From the NCBI GenBank assembly GCA_028622995.1, contig JAJQJQ010000040.1, positions 248,001-312,000 of the forward strand: a stretch of DNA of 64,000 bases, given 5' to 3'. Positions 10,666 through 20,998 of this stretch are shown piece after piece. The stretch comes from Panagrolaimus kolymaensis (taxonomy: Eukaryota; Nematoda; Chromadorea; Rhabditida; Panagrolaimidae). The notes under the pieces are model-generated. The model did not search any database, had not been told where the DNA came from, and was given only the letters and a program-made list of their open reading frames with translations. Numbering within the stretch: the first letter of the stretch is position 1; each line of letters starts with the position of its first letter. Made by a program: the position numbers and the translations under genes.

Positions 10666-11412
10666 ATGGTTGCTGAAGGTAAGTCAAATAATATTCATAA
10701 AAATTTAATAATGTTTGAATTTTAGAAATGAAAGCAAAGAAAGAAAAGAGAAAAAAGAAACGAAGAGACGATGAAGATAAAAACAATAAAGAAATGCCAA
10801 AAGCAGCCGAAGAAAAAATGTCAAAAGCAAAAAAGAAAGAAACGTAAGTTCACATTTATTTTCTTTTACAAAGTTTTTTTATATGCTTGTCGAATCGGTG
10901 AAAAAAAAGTGAATTGAAGATAAAATGTGGGGTAATATTAAAAAAGTATAAAAAGCTTTTGTTTCTGCAAGTATTTTTAATCTTCTCTGTATAAAATTTT
11001 CGAAACCTTAAAAATGAAGAAATAACTCTCGAATAACACTAAAAAAGCTAGCAAGCTTCATTAAAGAAAAATATAACTTTTTAATAAAAATTCATATTTT
11101 AGGCATGAAGCAGCAATGGTAAAAACTGGTGTGGAAGTTATGCCTATGGTTTATTTAAGAATGGCAAAAGATCGAAAAATATCATTCAATCCAAAAACAA
11201 AAGATTTCATCGAACATTTGGAAAATCCGGCACCTGGTTCTTTGACTGGTGGTCAACTTCCTTATACACATTTAACAATGATGCGTGGACATCGAAGAAC
11301 TTTAATGAATCGTGTTATGGCTTGTGGACCAACTAATGATCCAATTCTTCATCGTGGACTTCCATTAGTAAATAAAGATTTGTTGATTTCTGATTATAAT
11401 AAAATCGTTTGA
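10666..11412 (+). CDS. Small lysine-rich protein of unknown function
   Basis: Three exons, 10666-10678, 10726-10843 and 11103-11412, join in frame to about 147 residues. The first half is extremely basic and charged (KKEKRKKKRRDDED), as in nucleolar or RNA-binding tails. The second half is less biased and looks like a conserved fold, with blocks NPKTKDFIEHLENPAPG, HLTMMRGHRRTL and TNDPILHRGLPL. I do not recognise the family. Clean splice sites (GTAAGT, GTAAGTT, TTTAG) and a strong codon pattern make it a real gene. Its first exon is only 13 nt. No signal peptide or membrane segment is seen. Confidence 0.75.
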
Positions 11413-14006
11413 TATAAATGTACAAATAAATTTCATTTTTTTCTTTTTCTTGTAAATAAAAATGTGGCAAGTTTATATATTAAAGTTGCAGAACGTAAAG
11501 TATATGTTAAAAACTAAAAATGAGGTTGTTATGACCCGGAATCGAACCAGGTGGATCTTGCGTAACGCTCTCTTAAAAAATACGATGGCTTGAAATGCGA
11601 CAAAAAATGAAGGTGTCATGGTTGTGTTGGCAAGTTTTAAAATTATCAATGTGTTACATTTTTTGAGTTAATTCCTTTATTGTTTTCATTATTTGTAAAA
11701 ATATACGATTTCACACAATTTCATAAGTGCGGTGGTGATTGCTTTTATATCCATTATCGTAATATAATTTTAGAAATTAGGTTTGAATTTTTCACCACTG
11801 CAAATATATGGAAGCCTACAATTATACCAATGGTATTTGTAAAATCGTTTTCGTTTAAAATTATTTTTTAGTAAAAACCCATTTTGATTCCATACTTATT
11901 GGAGGAATAAATGGAATGAAACCCAAAATAAGAAAAGGATTCTTTAATCGACTGTAACCGATCATTTCAAAAGTCTTCTCCGCTTTTTATTCAGATTTTA
12001 CTTTTTTTGTGAAAACAATTTTCTTTTTAAAATATATTTGATTGAAAGCGTTTTTTGTTTCGGTTTTTTGAATTATTTAGAGAGGAGTATAAAAAACGGA
12101 AGTGTCTTTTTTTACCTGTCCTATATTTTTTTTCAAATACACGCTAGTTAGATAAAGAAAGAGAAAATGAGATTGCGTTTTTTTATATTTGTCGATCTCC
12201 AGAAAAAAAATAAGGATAATCAAGTCAAGTCATTTACATACATATAAGGTAGTGAGTGAAAGTGATGATTGACTCTGAACGAAAAATGAGCGGCAGCGAA
12301 TGACCAACCAACAACATTTTGACCTGTATGAGTCAATATTCTATTGTTGAACAGTCAAATTTTGAGTTGTCAAAGAATTTCCGCTTCAATACGTCTTACA
12401 TCAACGACATGAAGAAAAAGAAAAAAAGAAATTGGTCAACAAATTATTTTTTGGTGGCACTTTCTCCGCCCAAGAATTATTATGAAAGTGGAAAAATATT
12501 TTTTAAAATTTAAAGAAAAGTAAAAGTTTCGGTGAATAAGAAATACACTATTCTAGTGAAAATTTAGGAAGTTGTTTTTTAAGTTCTTTCGTTTTTCAAT
12601 AATATCTCCAATCTTTAAAAAAATGTTTATACTAAATTCCAATATTGCTAAAGCTATAAAAAAAAGGAGGGGCCAAATACAATTGATAAAACTATTGTTC
12701 TGCTAAAACTTTTTCTTTTAGCTAACAAAATTTCGAAGTTAAGAAAATTTGCAATATAAGCATTTTTTTTAAAATAATCAAACTTAATTATTAGGTTTCA
12801 AGTTAAGTTATTTGGAAGGAAGACTTTCTATCTTTATTAGGGCTTTTTTTGGTCTTAATCTAAATTAACCATATTGCATTTTTTTGTAATCAAATAAACA
12901 TAAAAGCGCGTTATGGAAAACGAACAGTAATTCTTTAAACAAAAAATCAAGCATTGGTTTTAAAAATAAATACTAATACGCTTTAGAGACTGTTTATTGA
13001 AAGTTAAGGTTTTTCATTTAGTACTGTAGCTTTTTTTTATTAATTGTCTGTTGGAATTTCTGCCATTTTTATTACCCTATCTTTGAAGAATAATACTTTT
13101 GTTTTAATTAACGATTTCTCATCAATGTTTTTTCTTGGTTTTTTAAGGTTAAGTATTAATAACCATCAAATCTAATAAACCCTATTTCTTTTTGACATTT
13201 ATTCTTATTTTTGAATTTTTTGTCGAATATACCCTCCATTTGGATTCTGTATCGAAAAAATAAAAATGACGGAAGCTTTTTTCCACTCGTTTTAATGTAC
13301 AATGATATTCAAGCCGAACCACCACGACTGGTATTATTACTTTTGCATTTCTTCGATTCAAGGAGGTCAATTAAGAAATCGAATAGATAGAAATGAGACT
13401 GGTTGAAACTGATTCAAAGCAGTTGTTCCCTCTCGAATTCATTCATTGAAGAAGAAAAATTGGATTATGATGATGAAGAAGGATGGAATGAAAGGGAGGA
13501 AAGTAATTACCTGTCGCGACCCATATTGCTACTTTTTTTATTCTTTGTAAAGGCGGCGATGAAAAATGAAGCAATACGGAAGTTTTCAGAAGAAAGACTC
13601 GGGCCTTCTTTTTGGATTTATCGAAAAAAAGAAGTCATCTAGAGCTATTAGTGCCTACTATTGAAAAAAATGACAGACTTCTTCTTTTCCTCCTTGAAAA
13701 AGAATTTACAATCAACTCAAGTCCGTTTCAGTTCTCTCTCTCTTTTTTTTTACTAAGGTTTACTTTTCGCGGATTTTGCTCACTTTCGTTTTTCATTCTA
13801 AGGTTCAACGTTGAATCAAATTTTATTTTTCTGGTTCATTTATGCCAAGAAGAAAATACTGCGTTGCGTGAAAGTGAATGTTTTTTGATGGCTTAATTTC
13901 TTCATTTTTTAATTTTTTTTATTTCAGAAATCGATTTTAACTTCCCCGTTTTTTTTGTTCGCGGCTTTTAAAGCCACATTTTTCTGACCATTTTTTTACA
14001 TGAAAA
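11413..14006. other. Long gene-poor region before the cuticlin gene
   Basis: About 2.6 kb without a supported gene. It holds a tRNA-like fragment (11527-11575) and several short open frames, for example around 13403-13642 and 13612-13896, with no recognisable protein signature. The right part should include the promoter of the ZP-domain gene. A TATA-like GTATAAAAAA sits near 12088. Confidence 0.55.
11527..11575 (-). pseudogene. tRNA-like 3' fragment with intact B box
   Basis: On the minus strand a T arm CCTGG-TTCGATT-CCGGG with a perfect B-box GGTTCGATTCC is followed by TCATAAC, which could be an acceptor strand. No matching D arm or complete anticodon arm lies upstream at the right distance. 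It looks like the 3' half of a decayed tRNA or a tRNA-derived element. Confidence 0.5.
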
Positions 14007-16699
14007 ATGGTTTCAGTTAAGTGGAAATACTGTATATCTTTTGTAAGTTTGTTTTTTATTTATTTATTTCATCCCTATTGACTTTTGAAAGTTGTAAACT
14101 TTTAAAGCTAACATATTCTAAAGCAACTGTAATATAATTCGAAAGTGAAAATTTTAGTTTTTATTTTTCATTTTGTTTATATCACCTCAAACATATGCCA
14201 TAGCGATTGATAATGATATCATTGGTGAACCAGATATTGAATGTTTGGATCAAGAAATTAAAGTTTATGTTAAGACTCGAAAACCATTTGCTGGAAGGAT
14301 TTATGCTAAGGGAAAAGCGGATGATCCCGATTGTTTTAAAGATGATTTTAGTTTAAGGGAAACAAAAAAGCCACATTTTGATTTATCTCTTGGAATGTGT
14401 GGAATGAAAAGTTTGAGATCTGTTAGTTGATATTTTTTGGCTTCAAAAAGCTATTTTGGAATTTTTAGTTTGATCCTCGTGGAATGTATTATGGTATAAC
14501 TTTAGTGATTTCATTTCATCCTATGTTTATCACAAAAGTGGATCAAGCTTTTCATGTAAAATGTTTCTTTGAGGAAGCAAATCGCGGATTGACTGCTGAA
14601 TTGGGAGTTAGCATGATTCCAACCACTGAAGTTGAAGCTCGACATGGAATCCCTGGATGCACTTATTCCATTCATAAAAGTTCCATCGATGATCTTGATG
14701 CCGGGCGACCTCCTGGTGCACCAATTCAATTTGCAAAGATTGGTGATCGAGTTGTACATCAATGGCATTGTGATGATCGTAAGAATTTTAAATTTTAATT
14801 TCGTTATGACCTTAAAGTTCTTGTAAACCTTTTAATTATTATTATAGAAATGTTTGGCGTTCTTATTAATAATTGTTATGTCACCGATGGCGTTAATAAA
14901 AAAGCGGAAGTCATTGATTCTCGTGGGTGCCCTGTCAATCCCATTTTAATTACGGGAATTCGATATTCGGACGATTTGCAAAGAGCTTATGCCGAAAGTC
15001 AAGTCTTTAAATTTGCTGATCGTCCAGGGATATGGTTTTTCTGCCAAATTCAAATGTGCATGAAAAAGGAGGGAATGTGTGATGGAATTACGGTAAATAA
15101 AAAAATAAAAAGTTTTGAATGAGAATAATATTATTTTAGCCTCCAGCATGTGCTAGCACTGTTGGCTCACATGCTCCTAGTTTTGGTAATAATCTCATTG
15201 AAAATGATGGTAATGATGATGGCGATGATGAAAATCATTTCACTCAAAGACCGCACAAAAAGAAAGGTCGTAAACTTTCCGTTGAAAGCGCCATCGATGA
15301 AGAAGTTGAAGATTATAATGGTGATGATTTCAATCGTCGCGAAACTTACCAAACAAAAAAATCAAAAACAATTAAGAAAACTGATTACGACCAAGGTGAA
15401 GATTTTCATGCAACTAAATCTTACCGTGGAAATAAATCCAATAAGCAAAGAATCCCTGGATATGGAATTTCAGCCAACCCAGATTATGATCTTCATGCAA
15501 AGGAACCTGTAACAGTGTTTGGTCCAGCTATAAATTCGGGAGAAACACATCAAAAGATTCTTGACCTTGGAGGCTCTGAAAATGAAAGCATTGAAAGGAA
15601 AGCCTCACAAATAGTTTCAACTGAATTTGAAACGGATGATGATTTAACAACAGCGACAGTACTTTATACAACTCCATCACCTGCTCCACCACCATCGCAT
15701 TCCACTGAAAATAAAGCAAAAGATACCAAAAAAGATTACGTTGATTATGATTCAGATGTTACAATTCCACCTAATTTAACGGATTTGCTAGCAAATTTGC
15801 CCGAAGATATTAATGCCGATAGCTTACAAAAAATGTTCAAAGATAGCGTCGCTGATCGACGAGCACTGCTTCAAGGTTTTGATATGCTCATTAATAAGGT
15901 TTAAATTTATCATAATATTAGATAATTTTAACCGGTTTTTATTGAAAGCTTTAGATGAAAACAGAAAAGGGAAAAAATGTTCAAAAATCTTCGGGTATTC
16001 CATTTGAGTCTACACAAAAAAGGCCAGGAAGAATGCCAGGTGAAAAAATTGATACTATGCATGTACGTGTCCATTCTTTAATAGGCTTTTTGTTCGTAAA
16101 TTATTTTTTTAGGTTACATGGGAATCCCAAAGAATGGCTCGTGATCTTCCACTTTCAACTGATATACCTCCTGATGCAATAACCGAGGATCCTAATAGTC
16201 CACCATTAATTGCAGGCCAGCTTTTAATTTACGATCTCGATGAAACGCCGCCTTCTGTCGAGCAATCGAATGAGCCCCTTGCATATGCAGGAGAATGTGC
16301 CATAAGCCGACAAGGCCTTCTTGCAGTGGCTATGGCATTGGGTTTGATTTTTTATATTAGAATTGCTATAACATAATTTTACAACAAGCAAATAAAAATA
16401 TTACCATTATTAAAATCCATTTTTAGGTTCGTTGGCATCGGTTATGCTTTTTGTTATTATTATTTTGTATTTAAAAGTTCGAAAGAATTCAAAAGAAGGT
16501 ATCTCTATTTTTTTTAAATATAAATATTTGAAATGAATCTTTTTAAGATTTGTTGATTTATCCAACTTACGATTCTTCCTCCAAATCGCAACTTGATTCC
16601 CTTACATCAACACCTACAGTTTCAGTATTTCGACAACCAATGTCAAGACAAACGCTTCAAAGTTCTTCTTCTCAACTCAATCAAAGAAGATCTGGCTAG
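14007..16699 (+). CDS. Cuticlin-like ZP-domain protein with C-terminal membrane anchor
   Basis: An extracellular matrix protein that would polymerise through its ZP domain into cuticle structures such as alae. Exon 1 (14007-14042) and exon 2 form a signal peptide, MVSVKWKYCISFFLFFILF, ending near QTYA. The ZP domain opens with the cuticlin signature IDNDIIGEPDIECLDQEIKV and runs on through FDPRGMYYG, PPGAPIQFAKIGD, VINSRGCP-like DSRGCPVNP and FFCQIQMCMK, with paired cysteines. A long acidic, Lys- and Thr-rich linker of about 350 residues follows. Then comes a membrane segment (SLASVMLFVIIILYL) and a short Ser-rich cytosolic tail. About nine exons join in phase. The linker is much longer than in the short classical cuticlins. 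The paralogue cannot be named. Confidence 0.88.
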
Positions 16700-17078
16700 T
16701 TTAAATCTCATTTTAGTATCTAACATTATTTATTTACATAATATATTTTTTGTACATAAATATAATTAAAAAAAACTTTTTTATGTGCTGCTTGCAATGT
16801 ATTATATTGAAAAGAAAAAAATGTTTAAAAAAATTTATTATAAAAAAGTTTTAAAAAATAAATGCTAACTGATATATAAAAAAAGGTATAATAATTTTAA
16901 GCTTCGATGTTTTGCATTTTAAAAAACCAAATATTTGCGTGATTACAAGTGGTAATGATTAATGTGAATTAATTAAGTAGTCAACCTTTTTTTTAAATGG
17001 CTACTATGTGATAAATGTAAAAGAAGGCAGTGTTATAAAAAAAGAAAAAGGAATTTTCAAAGAGGCTGTTCGGGTGAT
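16700..17078. other. Convergent intergenic region
   Basis: AT-rich 3' flanks of the ZP gene (+) and the beta-catenin gene (-). No coding content. Confidence 0.5.
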
Positions 17079-19449
17079 TTATAAATCTGTATCATACCAA
17101 GAACCATCTCGTTCAACATGACGAAGGTCGAGGCTTGCATAGTTGTACATTTCATTAAAGAGTTCGGGTTCAAGTCCTTCATTCATCCATTCTGCTTCCC
17201 CACTATATCCTTCATTGGTATGAGGAATTCCTGCGGCAGCTGTTTCAGCTTGAAGGCGTCGCCGATATTCAATGGGTTTATCAACTCCCATATTTTTGAG
17301 AATAATTGAAGCATAAGCGCCTAAAATAATTCTGATAAACTTTGCTCTATTTTTTTTTTGTGAAACTTACGAACTGATTTTGATTTAGATTGAAGCGCAT
17401 CAACAATATAGGGAGTAGGCCCCGAAAGTTCAACGGCTTTGGCACCTTCTTTGGTTTTGGTGAGTTGATAAACAAGCCCAAGGATTTCTCGCATCATGAG
17501 ATCATCCTCATTGGAATTAATTTCATCGAATGAAAGTAATTTGGTGATGATATCAACCAAAACATAATCATTAAAAATTTGGTGCGCAATGACTTTATTG
17601 CGGGCGAGTTGGTGTAAAGCAGAAACAGCGCCTTCAACCATTTCGGTCATACTAACGCCTTCTTCAGACGCATTGAAATCTTGTTGCAAAATTTGCCCTG
17701 ATTCTCGAAGAACGTCAATTGCAATACCAGCAATGGTATCATTGTCGATGGTTCTTTCCTACAATTTAAAATAACATTTTTTTAACGTTATCAAACACGC
17801 GGACTTACAGAAATGAGTGAATGTAAATTAACATCAGAAAGGGCGCAATTACGAACGCACCCAAGAGAAGCTTTAACAATTGGGAAACGTCGAGTTGCTA
17901 AAAGAGCTAAAATGATACAATGCGCATTTGCTTTTCGTACTTCATCTTGAGCTTCTTGAGAATATTGATGCCGAGCAGTGCAATGACGCAATGTACATAA
18001 TGTTGGTTCAGTAATGTCTTCAATATTAGTGAAGCGTTCAAGTGCATGTGTAAGAATGGCAACGCCACCGCTGGTAACAACAGTTTCCTTATTAAGGGAA
18101 TTATTGCAAGTTAAATTGGAAAGAATTCCACAACAACAGCTTACAATTTCTTCATTTCGGCTTTCTTGAATAATTTGGAGGAGTGAAATAACAAGCGGTG
18201 ATAGAGTTGAGAGATTTGTAGCAGCGTCAGAAAGATTTCGAATTGCTTGCAATAATTGTAGTTGACGTTTTTCCTCTTGCATCAATGGCATAATATTATA
18301 TAATGCTTCTATAGCTTGCAAATTGATCAATGAAGCTTTATTTTCGTTGGAAGTTGAAATGGAACGAATGCATCGAATTACTGCATACAAAAGTTTAATA
18401 TACCCTCCATAATTAGTGATGATATTGACGAGATACAATGGCCCTTGAAGAGCAAGAAAATGTTGTTTGCATTCGGCGCGATCAATTAAAAGGAAATAAA
18501 GTGAATCAGCAACCAGAGCTTGAAGTTTTTGGTTTGGTGAACGAAGTAAAGGTACAAGAGCTTCTAATCCGCCGCATGCAATAGCTTCTTGTTTAGCACT
18601 TTCAATATAAACGAGAAGGTTATGAAGAGTTGTGACGGCATATTGAACGACAGAATCGTTGCGTGAACGCAACATTCTAATAAGTTCAGCAATTCCACCC
18701 GATCGAAAGATGGAAATTCGTCCTTGTTCATGATTGGAGATATGACACAAAGTTGCCGCCAACTTTCCTCGAACATGATTGTCTTCATTTGTCCTATAAA
18801 AACATACACAAAAAATTTTTTGGAAGCTTTTTTAAAAAACCGCTCTCACTTGGAAGCATGAACAATGGCATTGACAAGTTGTTCATTTCGAATAATAGCT
18901 TCTAAAAACCGTTCTTCTTTTGATAAGAGATAGATTTGTCGAGCTGCTTCGGCTACGACAGCTGGATCAGGATCATGCAAACTTCGAATAAGATTGGGGA
19001 GATCATCGAGGGGATCGTCACCTTAAAAATGTCATAAAAAACCGGCCTAAATAAACTTCTCATTCGACTCGTTAAAAATTACTCGCCACCTCATACAAAT
19101 TTCCAACGGAATTCTCAAAAAAAAGGGGAATGGTTTTATAAAAAAAAGTACCTTCAACATGCAAAAGATCAACAACCGCATGCTTCAAGCTATCACAAGG
19201 CTCTGCCAACATTTCAATAATTGAAAGGGTTGCTGATGTTTGAGCTTCTTGATCATCTTCAAAAGCATAACTTTCCATTTCAGGAAAAATGGCATTACAG
19301 ATTCGGTTACTTCGAGTTCGAACATATGCACTATCAACGGCTAAAAACAAATTAAAATCAATTGAATACTTAAATAATAATATTTACTTACCATCCAAGC
19401 CATCATAGCTATGACCATATCCATTCATGGTTGGATGTTCTAATAACAT
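17079..19449 (-). CDS. hmp-2: Beta-catenin (HMP-2-like)
   Basis: Armadillo-repeat adaptor that links cadherin to alpha-catenin at adherens junctions and can serve in Wnt signalling. The N-terminus (MLLEHPTMNGYGHSYD) is short. Next comes the alpha-catenin-binding helix region (SLKHAVVDLLHVEG) and about twelve ARM repeats, including the conserved LRNLSDAAT, GILSNLTCNN and EDITEPTLCTLRHCTARH blocks. The C-terminus ends SWYDTDL, close to the PDZ ligand WFDTDL of vertebrate beta-catenin. No DSGxxS destruction motif is visible near the N-terminus, so it should escape GSK3/beta-TrCP control. About eight exons are seen. The ATG at 19449 directly follows TTTTTAG, a possible spliced-leader acceptor. 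HMP-2 is the closest of the nematode beta-catenins by overall conservation, but BAR-1-type orthology is not excluded. Confidence 0.88.
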
Positions 19450-19451
19450 CT
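19450..19451 (-). promoter_or_regulatory. Candidate trans-splice acceptor at the beta-catenin ATG
   Basis: The minus strand reads GAATTTTTAG immediately followed by ATG. With no upstream coding exon visible, this is either a spliced-leader acceptor or the end of a 5' UTR intron. Confidence 0.4.
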
Positions 19452-20998
19452 AAAAATTCAATTTTTTTTAAAGAATAATTATCTATATTCCGCGTAGTCA
19501 CTCTCGTGTCCTTATTTTTCTCTCGTTTTTGTCTACACTTGGTCGTGATGAATCACACACAACCCAAGACGACGACAACTACTTGCGCCTCGACCTTGGC
19601 GAATTTATAACTAACATCACCATTCATCGATTGCTGACCGCTTAACGCTTAGAAAAAAAGACGTCTTGAGTGCGTCCGTATTCAGTCGAGGACCCGCCAG
19701 CATCTGTCAGAAGAAATGCAGCCTTTAGTTTTTTTTTCTCTTCACCTCAGCTGCTTTTTTGGGTTTCTCTCATTTTTTTTTTGCCTACATTTTTACCAAA
19801 AACAGATACAAAAAACCATGCGCTTGCTTGTTTGTGTTTTTTCTCGCTATATTTCCTTTTTATTATTATTATAGAAGAACACCATTATTTTAAAAAAATG
19901 TTTCATTGCTGTAAATTTTTTCATAAAAGTTATTAAATTTTAAGAATTTTTGCTTAAATGAAGTTATAGCACTCACTATATAAAAACCTTATCACATCAT
20001 AAGCAATGGTGATATAAGGAAAGACAGGAATTAGTCATGCCTTCCCCTGGATGGTTGTTTGCTTTAAATTTATAGTAGGGTGTCAAAAAAATCATAGGCT
20101 ATTTTTCAATTTTATAGGTGCCTTGACAATCTGCATATTTATGCTTCGTTTGATGACCCTGCATTTTAATAATAGCTGCGAAACAGCGATGGCAGCCAAT
20201 AGACAAATCTGTCTATCGCAACCGACAGACACGGTAAAAAAAAATTTCTTTCGTTGTCTGGCGCAAAAAAGTGTGGGGCTGTCGGTTGCGATAGACAGAT
20301 TTGTCTATTGGCTGCCATCGCTGCTGCGAAAATGGTGGATGCCAAAATAGCAAGGGGTAAAGGTCCAAAAAATTAAACTAGTCTTATTACATCATTCTTG
20401 AGTTGTCGTAATCCACTAAACTGCTTGAATTTCATTAGATTAATAATAAGTTTCCAGAGACTAGTTTCTTTCTAACTTTTTTTCTCCTTTAGAAACTTTT
20501 TTAAAGACTATTTCTTTTAATTTATAATTTAAAATTTATCAAAGCTTAATTAAGAAATTATATTTATATATCCCTTTTAACAAAAAAAATATTATATCCG
20601 TATTAAAAAATTTCAATTTTTTTCATCATTGTTTTTTTTAGAAATATTCAATACTCCTATGTTAAAAATGGCGCACATCGGGCAAAAAGTGGCTACAGTA
20701 TGGAAGTTGCGCGTTCTCACTTTTTTCTTTGTTTTTTTTCTATTCACCCTTCACTCGGAAATGCAATTTTCAAATTACATTTTTTTTAAACTTATTTTGA
20801 AACGTGCTTTTCTAAAATAAGTTATTAGGGCTTCTTCCATAATATATGAAATATTTATAAAAATTAGATAATTATTATTGTAGCAAATTTGCGTGCATTC
20901 CTTTCTTTATGATGATATCATACGAGTTACGAAATTTATTTGTCACCTTTCCGCTTCTTTTTTGTGAAAGCACTTTAAAAATAAAATTCTAGTTGAAT
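19452..20998. other. Divergent intergenic region between beta-catenin and the UBAP2L-like gene
   Basis: The part next to beta-catenin (about 19495-19730) is clearly richer in G, C and CpG than its surroundings and may be the promoter. The middle holds a hAT-like MITE (20184-20323). The rest is AT-rich without coding content. Confidence 0.55.
20184..20323. mobile_element. hAT-like MITE, 140 bp, perfect 45-bp TIRs
   Basis: The terminal inverted repeats at 20184-20228 and 20279-20323 match in all 45 positions. They start CAGCGATGG, agreeing with the CA(G/C)-type ends of hAT elements. The 50-bp centre has no ORF. The 8-bp sequence CTGCGAAA flanks both sides directly (20176-20183 and 20324-20331), the target-site length of hAT transposases. 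The element is non-autonomous. Perfect arms suggest recent insertion or gene-conversion repair of the hairpin. Confidence 0.85.

Noticed and set aside
13403..13896. Two overlapping plus-strand open frames in the gap before the cuticlin gene
   Set aside because: No domain, no convincing splice structure, and T-run-driven Phe/Leu composition.
19987..20019. Imperfect hairpin CCTTATCAC...GTGATATAAGG near the hAT MITE
   Set aside because: Short stem with a bulge; expected by chance at this AT content and not part of the MITE boundaries.
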